In this document: positions 28,643-35,511 of the stretch, piece after piece
Layout: every line of letters begins with the position of its first letter
Numbering within the stretch: the first letter of the stretch is position 1
Source: Geobacillus icigianus
Lineage (GTDB): Bacteria > Bacillota > Bacilli > Bacillales > Anoxybacillaceae
NCBI RefSeq assembly: GCF_000750005.1
Contig: NZ_JPYA01000083.1
Coordinates: forward strand, 10,642-74,641
DNA: 64,000 bases
Direction of reading: 5' to 3'
Notes under the pieces: generated by a model
What the model saw: the letters and a program-made list of their open reading frames with translations, nothing else
Databases searched by the model: none
Told to the model about the DNA's origin: nothing
Program-made: the position numbers and the translations under genes

Positions 28643-28830
28643 GATTGTTCCCCTCGAGCCGGCACGAGCGGAACGAACGGGCCGATAATGAGCGACTCCG
28701 GCGGCGTGTCAAACGCCGAAGCCAAGTGAATCGTATCAGCATCGCCGATTAAAAACAGCGAGGCGCTCGTAACAGCCACGAGGCGGATTGCGCCGACGTG
28801 TACATCGCGGTTGATGACCGTATAGTTCAT
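28639..28830 (-). CDS. gerPD: Spore germination protein GerPD
   Basis: This 63-residue protein, MNYTVINRDVHVGAIRLVAV..., carries the GerP strand motif ASLFLIGDADTI near 23-34. It overlaps both neighbours by 4 bp, so it is translated in a tightly coupled operon. Confidence 0.9.
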   Translation of the reverse strand: MNYTVINRDVHVGAIRLVAVTSASLFLIGDADTIHLASAFDTPPESLIIGPFVPLVPARGEQS

Positions 28831-29429
28831 GTCTGTTCTCCTCCTGAAGGCAAATGTTTCAAAAACATATCGAGCGACTGTTCAATATCGGCTTTGACTT
28901 TCTGAAAAATTTCGTTTTCAGTTGCCTCATCGCGGTCGGCGGTCGGGATATAGCCGCTGGCGGCTTTTTCCTGCAAATAAAAACGAATGCGCTCTTCCGT
29001 TTGCCGACTGATGTCTTGCAAAATAAATTGGCGGTACGGATCATCGAGGCGGCGGCCGTATCGCTGCTCAAGCTGCTTTAGCGTTTCCGGCGCTTCTTTG
29101 CCTAGGTACGCCGCCACCCTCTCCTGAATCGCTCGCATCAGCACGGGTTCCGGTTTAGGAACGACCGTTTTAACCGGCTCTACAGCCAAGTCCTCAATCG
29201 TCCCGCCGGCCCCGGGCGGTGCGATGCCGATGTTCAGCGTGCCTTCCAGCGTTTCGACTTTGAGTTGATCAAATTTATATTCGATTCGTTCGATCGAAGT
29301 GCGCGGCTGGGCTTCGATTTCTTGCAGCCGGGCTTCAAGGGTGCGAAGCCGGCGTTCCAACGCGCGCATCTTGTTCGTCTGCCATACTAAATAGCGGTGC
29401 AGCTGGGCGAAATAGTCATAGACACTCAT
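28827..29429 (-). CDS. gerPC: Spore germination protein GerPC
   Basis: This 200-residue protein, the longest of the operon, has an N-terminal coiled coil (about 18-60, RALERRLRTLEARLQEIEAQ). A central YKFDQLKVETLEGTLNIGI motif links it to the other GerP proteins, and the C-terminus is helical. In B. subtilis it is needed for coat permeability to germinants. It overlaps gerPD by 4 bp. Confidence 0.9.
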   Translation of the reverse strand: MSVYDYFAQLHRYLVWQTNKMRALERRLRTLEARLQEIEAQPRTSIERIEYKFDQLKVETLEGTLNIGIAPPGAGGTIEDLAVEPVKTVVPKPEPVLMRAIQERVAAYLGKEAPETLKQLEQRYGRRLDDPYRQFILQDISRQTEERIRFYLQEKAASGYIPTADRDEATENEIFQKVKADIEQSLDMFLKHLPSGGEQT

Positions 29430-29510
29430 CGGGCGCCATCATCCTCTCCAAGTCCCCTCTTACTTCAATATATGGACGGCCTTTTGCCATCATCACTGTT
29501 TGTGTTGAAT

Positions 29511-29735
29511 TTAGCGGGTGGCGGAATGGAGAGGAACGAGCGGAGCGGACGGCTGCACCGCTGTTCCTAGCGGCACGATGGCCTGCGGCGCCGGCTCGGA
29601 GAAGCCCCCCGTGTTGGCGAGCGTCGACAGCGCTTGGATGCTTCCGGCGCTGCCGATTTGCAAAACCGATGAATTGGTCACTGAGCCGATCCGCAGCTGG
29701 TGGATGCAAATGCTTTGACTGATGTAAAAACGCAT
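29511..29735 (-). CDS. gerPB: Spore germination protein GerPB
   Basis: This 74-residue protein has QSICIHQLRIGSVTNSSVLQ followed by IGSAG and a proline-rich tail. ATG 29735 follows AAGGAGGAAGAGG; the longer frame upstream runs into gerPA. Second gene of the gerP operon. Confidence 0.9.
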   Translation of the reverse strand: MRFYISQSICIHQLRIGSVTNSSVLQIGSAGSIQALSTLANTGGFSEPAPQAIVPLGTAVQPSAPLVPLHSATR

Positions 29736-29748
29736 CCCCTCTTCCTCC

Positions 29749-29970
29749 TTATACGTTTCCGACGACGTTTTCGTCAGCGACATCTGCGTCGTTCGTGTTC
29801 GTGTTGCTGTAATAGTTGTAAACGTGGAGCCCGTCGCCCGTATTGAACGAACCGGCACCGGCAAACGTTTTGGTCACACTTTGCGGAGAAATGGCAAACA
29901 CATCGCCGATATGGAACACGCCGCTGCTTCCAATGCTGTTCAGTTTCACGATCCCGACAAAAGCCGGCAT
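29749..29970 (-). CDS. gerPA: Spore germination protein GerPA
   Basis: This 73-residue GerPA/GerPF family protein has VGIVKLNSIGSSGVFHIGDV and FNTGDGLHVYNYYS motifs, with an NT/ND-rich region before the tail DVADENVVGN. It is the first gene of the operon; a sigma-K type -10 lies about 40 bp upstream. AAAGGAGCATGCCCCC precedes the ATG. Confidence 0.92.
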   Translation of the reverse strand: MPAFVGIVKLNSIGSSGVFHIGDVFAISPQSVTKTFAGAGSFNTGDGLHVYNYYSNTNTNDADVADENVVGNV

Positions 29971-30003
29971 GGGGGCATGCTCCTTTCACAGCGTCCTTAT
30001 CCA

Positions 30004-30012
30004 TAATGTATG
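30004..30012 (-). promoter_or_regulatory. Sigma-K type -10 box of the gerP operon
   Basis: The minus strand reads CATACATTA, a perfect match to the sigma-K/sigma-E -10 form CATANNNTA, 34 bp before the gerPA start. An AC dinucleotide lies at a -35-like distance. The B. subtilis gerP operon is known to be mother-cell (sigma-K) dependent. Confidence 0.7.
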
Positions 30013-30036
30013 GGCGCGCACCGAAAAACGTTCCCC

Positions 30037-30261
30037 TCAATTGTTTGCGGCATTGTTCGAGTCGGAGACGTCCGGATCGCCGGTATTGGTGAAACTAATA
30101 AATGTATTCGTCTGCATAAAATCTCCGTTGTTGCTTCCACCTGAACCTGTGTGGGCTTTCGCTGTGCTCTTGGGGGCAATTTGCAATACGTCCCCGAAGT
30201 TGACCGTTCCATCTCCGCTCACATGGGTAATTTTAATCGGTCCGCTGATAAATGAGGGCAT
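30037..30261 (-). CDS. Extra GerPA/GerPF-family spore protein (minus copy)
   Basis: This 74-residue protein starts MPSFISGPIKITHVSGDG and contains FGDVLQIAPKSTAKAHTG and a DPDVSDSNNAANN tail, clearly a GerPA/GerPF paralogue. It lies upstream of gerPA on the same strand, but a separate sigma-K type box stands in front of gerPA. It is more similar to the divergent gene at 30408 than to gerPA or gerPF, so the two probably arose by duplication. GGAAGGAGGAAAG precedes the ATG. Confidence 0.88.
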   Translation of the reverse strand: MPSFISGPIKITHVSGDGTVNFGDVLQIAPKSTAKAHTGSGGSNNGDFMQTNTFISFTNTGDPDVSDSNNAANN

Positions 30262-30294
30262 AGCACTTTCCTCCTTCCGATGGCATCGCTATCG

Positions 30295-30303
30295 TATTGT
30301 ATG
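30295..30303 (-). promoter_or_regulatory. Sigma-K type -10 box of the minus-strand gerP-like gene
   Basis: The minus strand reads CATACAATA, matching CATANNNTA, 34 bp before the start at 30261. Confidence 0.6.
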
Positions 30304-30363
30304 TAAAGAAGGGAAATTCGGTTCAGCGCCGGGCAGGTGTCCGACGAGCCGGTATCATTGCGG

Positions 30364-30372
30364 CATATAATA
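30364..30372 (+). promoter_or_regulatory. Sigma-K type -10 box of the plus-strand gerP-like gene
   Basis: CATATAATA matches CATANNNTA, 36 bp before the start at 30408. The distance to the start is nearly the same as for the other two boxes. The sequence could also read as a sigma-A -10 (TATAAT). Confidence 0.55.
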
Positions 30373-30407
30373 AAAAAAGGGAAGGGACAGAAAGGAAGGG
30401 AAAGGCG

Positions 30408-30632
30408 ATGCCAGCGATCGTCATCGGCGGGATTAAAGTGACCAACGTCAGCGGCAACGGCACCGTAAACATGGGAGATGTGCTGCAAATCGCTCCGAAA
30501 AGTACCGCGAAAACCAACTCCGGTGCCGGCGGCGGCAATACGGGTGACTTTTTGCAAACAAACACGTTTTGCAGCGTCACGAATACGGTAGATCCCGATG
30601 TGTTTGATGCCGGGGTGAAAGGAAACAACTAG
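30408..30632 (+). CDS. Extra GerPA/GerPF-family spore protein (plus copy)
   Basis: This 74-residue protein starts MPAIVIGGIKVTNVSGNG and shares GDVLQIAPKSTAK, GDFLQTNTF and a DPDVFDAG tail with the gene at 30037, from which it is divergent. ATG 30408 follows AAGGAAGGGAAAGGCG. Its TAG stop is followed at once, in the same frame, by the remnant of an acyl-CoA ligase. Confidence 0.88.
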   Translation: MPAIVIGGIKVTNVSGNGTVNMGDVLQIAPKSTAKTNSGAGGGNTGDFLQTNTFCSVTNTVDPDVFDAGVKGNN

Positions 30633-31031
30633 ACAGCTGCAACGATTCGTGACAGTTGGCTGTATACAGGGGATATGGCGACAGTCGATGAATACGGGCA
30701 TATTGATATCGTCGACCGGAAAAAGGATATTATTATTAGCGGAGGAGAAAACATTTCCTCGATTGAAGTCGAAGGGGCGCTTTATGAACATCCGGCCGTG
30801 CTTGAAGCGGCCGTCATCGCCGTGCCGCATGAAAAATGGGGGGAAACGCCGCATGCGTTCGTCGTCGTTCGACCGGGGCATACGGTGAGCGAAGAAGAGT
30901 TGATCGCCTTTTCGCGGGAAAAGTTGGCCCATTTTAAAGCGATCACAGGTGTAACGTTTGTGGATGAGCTGCCGAAGACCGCGTCTGGAAAAATTCAAAA
31001 AGTGCATTTGCGCCGTCAATATTGGGATTAG
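30633..31031 (+). pseudogene. C-terminal remnant of an acyl-CoA ligase
   Basis: From the base after the gerP-like stop, the same frame reads TAATIRDSWLYTGDMATVDE and continues for 132 residues through DRKKDIIISGGENISS to KTASGKIQKVHLRRQ. This is the complete C-terminal domain of an ANL acyl-CoA synthetase, including the A8 hinge (DRKKD) and the A10 catalytic lysine. The N-terminal adenylation domain (about 400 residues) and any start signal are missing. It is most likely a remnant left by a deletion; a short protein from ATG 30675 cannot be excluded but has no ribosome site. Confidence 0.85.
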
Positions 31032-31094
31032 ATGGGAAAAACAGGACGTTATGTCAACTGATGGCGTGACGTGCGCGGGCTGCTCTGACAACAG

Positions 31095-31224
31095 AGATCG
31101 AAGGCTGGCGAAATACGGTTGTTTCTTTTAAGCAATGAGGGGGAGCGTGTGGAAGACGATGGGCTTTTCGATTTGAGAAACGAGGCTGATAAGCGGCCTG
31201 CTTCCTAAATCACCAACCTTAGAG
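31095..31224 (+). repeat. MITE-like inverted-end repeat, subfamily A, copy 4 (degenerate)
   Basis: About 130 bp, with ends CGAAGGCTGGCGA and TCACCAACCTTAGAG; inside, TACGGTTGTTTCTTTTAAGC and TTTGAGAAACGAGGCTGATAAGC match copies 1 and 51077 with a short internal deletion. It fills most of the gap between the ligase remnant and the DUF418 gene. Confidence 0.75.
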
Positions 31225-31380
31225 AAAACGGCAGGAGATCATGATAGGTGGCGGAGGGTTTGGCGGTGCAAGGGTGCCGACTGTTCCGTAATAGGGCGAA
31301 ACGTTTGGCGATCACATGAGATTGCCCACTCAGTAAGCCGCCTCCTTCGGCATAGCGAAAAGATAGAAAGAAGGGATTTG

Positions 31381-32550
31381 GTGACACCTTTATCGGCAGA
31401 ACGGATCGCGGCGGCTGACATCTTGCGCGGCTTTGCCTTGTTTGGCATTTTGCTTGTCAACATGCGCTATTTCTCGTCGCCGGCGTTATATGTGGAAGAC
31501 GTCGGCGACGGCGCCCTCAACCGCGCGGTTGCCGCAGCGATTGATCTTTTGTTTGAAGCGAGCACCTACCCGCTGTTTGCCTTTTTATTCGGATTCGGCA
31601 CGGTCGTCCTTTACCACCGATTGCGCGAGCGCGGGAAGCGGCCGCTTCCGATTTTGCTGCGCCGCTTCCTTCTTTTGTTGGCGTTCGGCGCCATTCATGC
31701 GTTCGGCCTATGGTTTGGCGACATTTTACTTCCGTACGCGCTTGTTGGGCTGATATTGCTGTTGTTCATGAACGTCCCTTCACGCTGGTGGCGGACGACA
31801 GCATTTGTTAGTTTTTTTCTTTTTCACAGCTTCATGACCTTGTTGCTGGCCATAAGTATGGTGGTCGGTTGGATGGGGGCAGCCAATGACCGCGCGGCGG
31901 AGGCGTCCGTTGCTCTTCGCCATTACCAAAGCGGAACGTTTCGCGATGTGTTTTGGCAACGATGGCACGATTGGTTGTATCTCAATAGCGATGGTGGGCT
32001 TCTATTTACGCTTTTGGCGGTATGGCCGTTTTGCCTTCTCGGCGCCTATGCCGCCAAAGAGCGCTGGCTTGAGGCCGAACGCTATCCGGCCGCGACGTTG
32101 CGCCGCTTCATGGTCGTGTCGCTATGCCTCGGTCTGACGTTAAAAACGATTCCGTATTGGGCTGGGGCCAACGCGTTGACGATGTATATCCACGACAACG
32201 TTGGCGGCACGGTTTTGGCGGGGTTCTACGCCGCGGCCGCCGTGTTGGTTGGCGGGAAAGCCAATCGACGGCCGGCGTGGCGCTGGCTGCAAGACGCGGG
32301 AAGAATGTCGCTCACCCATTATCTTCTTCAGTCGCTCATCTGCACATCGTTGTTTTACAGCTACGGGCTTGGGTGGTATGGAAGGGTGGAGGAATGGCAA
32401 GGAGCGCTGCTGGCCGTTGGATTGTATGCACTGCAAGTGTGGGTGAGCCGCCCTTGGTTTCAGTCGTTTTATTTTGGACCCGCCGAATGGGTTTGGCGAT
32501 GGGCGACGTACGGAAAACGGCCGCCGTTTCGCCGCCGGCCGAGCCAATAA
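31381..32550 (+). CDS. DUF418 family membrane protein (YeiB-like)
   Basis: This 389-residue protein has about nine or ten membrane segments. The family features seen are the N-terminal RIAAADILRGFALFGILLVNM, the FGFGTVVLYHRLRERG loop and the C-terminal DUF418 part, DAGRMSLTHYLLQSLI and GPAEWVWRWATYG. Function is unknown; the fold is related to acyltransferase-3/heparan acetyltransferase-like proteins. GTG 31381 is preferred over TTG 31378 because AAGAAGGGA lies at a better distance. Not part of the B. subtilis gerP-yis order, so an insertion in this lineage. Confidence 0.8.
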   Translation: MTPLSAERIAAADILRGFALFGILLVNMRYFSSPALYVEDVGDGALNRAVAAAIDLLFEASTYPLFAFLFGFGTVVLYHRLRERGKRPLPILLRRFLLLLAFGAIHAFGLWFGDILLPYALVGLILLLFMNVPSRWWRTTAFVSFFLFHSFMTLLLAISMVVGWMGAANDRAAEASVALRHYQSGTFRDVFWQRWHDWLYLNSDGGLLFTLLAVWPFCLLGAYAAKERWLEAERYPAATLRRFMVVSLCLGLTLKTIPYWAGANALTMYIHDNVGGTVLAGFYAAAAVLVGGKANRRPAWRWLQDAGRMSLTHYLLQSLICTSLFYSYGLGWYGRVEEWQGALLAVGLYALQVWVSRPWFQSFYFGPAEWVWRWATYGKRPPFRRRPSQ

Positions 32551-32575
32551 AAAACCCGCCGTTATTGAACGGGCG
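32550..32575 (-). terminator. Terminator overlapping the end of the Spo0E-like gene
   Basis: On the minus strand CCGCCCGTT and AACGGCGGG pair (one bulge) across the stop codon, followed by TTTTTT (plus-strand A run at 32549-32555). It may also act for the converging DUF418 gene. Confidence 0.7.
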
Positions 32576-32744
32576 GACAAGATTGCTTCGACTCACCGGT
32601 CTGGCGCAAATATTCATTGATCAACTGATCGAGTTGTTGGCTGCATTCGATCGTTTCCTTTGCCGTTAGTCCGTAGGTGAGCGCGAGCTCGATCATCTGT
32701 TGCCGCTTTTCTTCAATGAGCAGGAGAACCATTTCCTTCACCAT
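32562..32744 (-). CDS. Spo0E-like aspartyl-phosphate phosphatase (YisI-like)
   Basis: This protein of about 60 residues has the Spo0E family helices and signature SQQLDQLINEY (SQELD form with Glu replaced by Gln), preceded by IEEKRQQMIELALTYGLT. Family members dephosphorylate Spo0A~P and delay sporulation. Whether the Gln in the motif affects activity is unknown. The start is uncertain: ATG 32744 or ATG 32732, neither with a good ribosome site. yisI occupies this place, between gerP and yisK, in B. subtilis. The frame upstream of 32744 is repeat sequence. Confidence 0.8.
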   Translation of the reverse strand: MVKEMVLLLIEEKRQQMIELALTYGLTAKETIECSQQLDQLINEYLRQTGESKQSCPPVQ

Positions 32745-32805
32745 CAATTCGTTGGAATGTCGGTTAAGGCATGCCGTCGTAGACAAAAAACGTCCAGCGC
32801 GCACC

Positions 32806-32938
32806 GAAAAAGGTTGGTGAAAAATCGCTGTTTGCCTTGATCGATGCTGGAACGCGAACATAGAGGCTGAGGCACAAGTTTTTTCACTTGAGAACCGATT
32901 CGGAGAGGCGGTTGCGCCAGCCAATCATCAGCCTCCTA
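32806..32938 (+). repeat. MITE-like inverted-end repeat, diverged copy 5
   Basis: Ends AAAAAGGTTGGTGA and TCATCAGCCTCCTAAA match the family; GTGAAAAATCGCTGT near the left end resembles subfamily B, while the middle (TTTTTCACTTGAGAACC) is diverged. The rest of the 32745-33183 gap has no feature I recognise. Confidence 0.65.
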
Positions 32939-33183
32939 AAGTTGCGGACGGCGAGAGGGGAAGTTAAACATTATTATACATAGAACGACGAAAAAAGAAA
33001 GAGATTCGAGAAAATAAGTGATAAATTTCCTAATTTAGACAAAATTCTACAAGAGACAGGAGTTTTGGCTTCGATGGCGAATAGGAGAACGTGGAAGCTT
33101 TGCCACAGGCAGAAACGGTCGAGGGCGCTGACCCGCGTTTTTGCTAGGGCAACGGAAGACGGATTATGGAAAGGAAGAAGGAT

Positions 33184-34086
33184 ATGAAGCTTGTCACAGC
33201 GGTTGTCAACGGAGAATCGTTTGTTGGAGCCGTGTCAGAAGGGGAAACGACGGTGATTCATTTGCGCGGTGCGGAGCGGGCCATGAGCGGAACGGAGACG
33301 ATACCGGCTTCGATGTTGGCTGCGATCGCGCAAGGAGAGCGATTTTTGGCGCGGGCGCAAGAGGTCGTTGATTGGGCGCTTCGCCAGCCGAAGCCCGACT
33401 ACGTCTTTCACCTTGATGCCGTTCGTTTGTTGGCCCCGATTCCACGGCCGGCCAAAAACATTTTTTGCATTGGGAAAAACTACGCTGATCACGCCCTTGA
33501 GCTCGGCGGCTCCGCGATTCCCGAACATTTGATTGTGTTTACAAAACCGCCGACGACGGTGATTGGCCATGGTGAAACGATTTTGCGCCATGCCGATGTC
33601 ACTGATGAAGTTGATTACGAAGGGGAGCTGGCGGTGGTCATTGGCAAACGGGGGCGAGCGATCCGCCGCGAGGAAGCGCTCGATTACGTATTTGGATACA
33701 CGATCATCAATGATGTGACCGCCAGAGATTTGCAAGAGCGGCACCAACAGTATTTCCTCGGAAAAAGTTTGGATACGTTTTGTCCGATGGGGCCGTGGAT
33801 TGTGCCTAAATCGCTGCTGCCACACGCGAACGACTTGCGGATTGAAACGCGGGTCAACGGCGAAGTGCGCCAGCAGGCGAGCACTACGCAACTCATTTTT
33901 TCGCTGGAAGCGATCATTGAGACGATTTCCAAAGGCATCACCCTTGAACCGGGCGACGTGATCGCCACAGGCACGCCGGCGGGAGTCGGAAAAGGGATGA
34001 ATCCGCCGCGGTTTTTGCAACCGGGCGATGTCGTTGAGGTCACGGTTGAAGGAATCGGCACGCTGCGCAACCAAGTGGGCGAGTAA
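33184..34086 (+). CDS. yisK: Fumarylacetoacetate hydrolase family protein (YisK-like)
   Basis: This 300-residue protein has an N-terminal YisK/FAH-N type domain and a catalytic FAH domain: IFCIGKNYADHALELG near 95-110, metal ligands in DYEGELAVVIGKRG near 145-158, TIINDVTARDLQERH near 178-192, and TGTPAGVG near 263-270. Members hydrolyse or decarboxylate acyl-pyruvates or oxaloacetate. B. subtilis YisK has been linked to oxaloacetate decarboxylation and cell shape. ATG 33184 follows AAGGAAGAAGGA. Followed by yisL as in B. subtilis. Confidence 0.87.
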   Translation: MKLVTAVVNGESFVGAVSEGETTVIHLRGAERAMSGTETIPASMLAAIAQGERFLARAQEVVDWALRQPKPDYVFHLDAVRLLAPIPRPAKNIFCIGKNYADHALELGGSAIPEHLIVFTKPPTTVIGHGETILRHADVTDEVDYEGELAVVIGKRGRAIRREEALDYVFGYTIINDVTARDLQERHQQYFLGKSLDTFCPMGPWIVPKSLLPHANDLRIETRVNGEVRQQASTTQLIFSLEAIIETISKGITLEPGDVIATGTPAGVGKGMNPPRFLQPGDVVEVTVEGIGTLRNQVGE

Positions 34087-34216
34087 CTTGCGCGTAGGCA
34101 GCCGACGGCGACCAAGCGCCGGCTGTGCTGCTGCCACGGCCGCAAAAAGCCGCCCCTTTCCAGTCGCCGCTCGCGGTTCGGGAAGCGGGAAACGACGCGT
34201 TCGGCTGTCATCGTGT

Positions 34217-34246
34217 TTGTCAATGATCCGCCGCCCATGCTATGAT
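34217..34246 (+). promoter_or_regulatory. Probable sigma-A promoter of yisL
   Basis: TTGTCA (34217-34222) and TATGAT (34241-34246), 18-bp spacer. The -10 overlaps the upstream in-frame ATG at 34242, which argues that translation starts further down. Confidence 0.55.
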
Positions 34247-34280
34247 GGGGATGAACATGGAAACGTTGGAGGGATGGACA

Positions 34281-34634
34281 TTGACGCATGCTCATATTAC
34301 GAGCTGGCTGATCACGATCGTGCTGTTTCTCATCGCCGTATCGATGGTGCGGCGGGGAGCAGGCAAGGCGAAGGTTGTGCAAATGGTGTTGCGGCTGTTT
34401 TACCTTATTACGCTGGCGACAGGGTTGATGCTGTTGCATGGCATCACGACGATTTCACCGCTTTATTGGTTGAAGGCGCTCGCCGGACTGTGGGTGATTG
34501 GGGCGATGGAAATGGTATTAGCGGCAGAAAAAAAAGGAAAACGCACGGCGGCAGGATGGACGCAATGGATCGTTGCGCTCGTGGTCACGCTGTTTTTAGG
34601 GTTGATGCTGCCGCTCGGTTTTGACTTGTTTTAG
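34281..34634 (+). CDS. yisL: UPF0344 family membrane protein YisL
   Basis: This 117-residue protein has four membrane segments and the YisL pattern: MTHAHITSWLITIVLF at the start, QMVLRLFYLITLATGLMLLH near 45-60, and LGLMLPLGFDLF at the end. Function unknown. TTG 34281 is chosen because GGAGGG lies seven bases upstream and because it gives the family N-terminus; upstream ATGs at 34242 and 34254 overlap a -10 box. Follows yisK as in B. subtilis. Confidence 0.85.
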   Translation: MTHAHITSWLITIVLFLIAVSMVRRGAGKAKVVQMVLRLFYLITLATGLMLLHGITTISPLYWLKALAGLWVIGAMEMVLAAEKKGKRTAAGWTQWIVALVVTLFLGLMLPLGFDLF

Positions 34635-34949
34635 GCGCAACAAAGGGGGTATCCCAAAAGGCCGGGACGCCCTCTCTCATCGCCATAGACAAACAACGGC
34701 TCCTTCTCTGCCACACGATATGTTGCGTCTTTCTTGAAGGGAGATCGCTTTTTCGGTCAGCCGCTTTTTCGCCGCGCCGGGATCAACCGGCGGCTTCTGT
34801 TCACGGCGAGAAAGCCCGCTCCTGTCCGCCGGCGATCGCCAAACGATCCGCCGGCTGCAGCTTGGCTGCCCATGAAGATGAGGGAGAAGCGGCCTTTCCG
34901 CGCCGGAAAGGGGGAAAGGGAACGCTGCTTTTTATTTTCCTAATTTTCT

Positions 34950-35236
34950 GTGAAAAAATGTTGGCAAGCGGCCCTTTTCATCCTCGGGTGGAGGGCAGGT
35001 CGCGCTCTCCATGGAACTTTCCGTGAACATATTGAACTGACGCGAGATTTTCCTCCCCGGATGGAGGGCAAAACGTCTCCCATGGAACTTTCCGTGAACA
35101 TGCCGAGCTGACGCGGATTTTCCTCCCCGGATGGAGGGCAAAACCTTGCTCGTGGATCTTTTCTGTAAAAATGCAGGACTGACGCGGATTTTCCTCCCCC
35201 GGGTGGAGGGCAAAACGTTGACCATGGATCTTTTCT
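34950..35236 (+). repeat. Tandem array of four ~71-bp repeats
   Basis: Four head-to-tail units start at 34950, 35023, 35094 and 35165 and are 73, 71, 71 and 72 bp long. Each reads GTGAA.ATG....., CTGACGCGGATTTTCCTCCC, a GG.TGGAGGGCA core, then (C)CATGGA.CTTT(T)C. There are no unique spacers and no cas genes. The last two units differ from the first two at shared positions. The wider 34635-35511 gap holds a weak stem near 34650-34680 (GGGGGTATCCC/GGGACGCCCTC, imperfect) and otherwise nothing recognisable. Confidence 0.9.
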
Positions 35237-35511
35237 GTCCGAATAACTGTGACGAAAAACGGCGGTTCTCAAGCGGTTTTTGTTCGAAGCGACCCGGCTG
35301 ACTGCTCTGCCCGGCGCTTACGAGTCGACTATTTCAGAGAAATGGACGAGGGGGCGGTTTTTCATAATGAACGGTTGGGATGGTGGCCTTCTGGCGGTTG
35401 CTTGGTTGAGAAGCGTGGGGCATGAGAGGTGGGGCTGCTTGCTCGCCTGATTGTTCGATCGGCTCCACTCGGGCTTTTCCGGATGTCCAATGAAAGGGGG
35501 TCTGATCGTTG

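Noticed and set aside
34734..34943. 69-codon open frame on the plus strand
   Set aside because: No ribosome site; arginine/proline-rich composition typical of a chance frame in GC-rich DNA.
34950..35236. CRISPR array
   Set aside because: The whole 71-bp unit is repeated with no unique spacers, and no cas genes are in the window.
34940..35272. Minus-strand frames through the 71-bp array that look like a repeat protein
   Set aside because: The unit length (71-73) is not a multiple of three, so the frame shifts between units, and no ribosome site is present.
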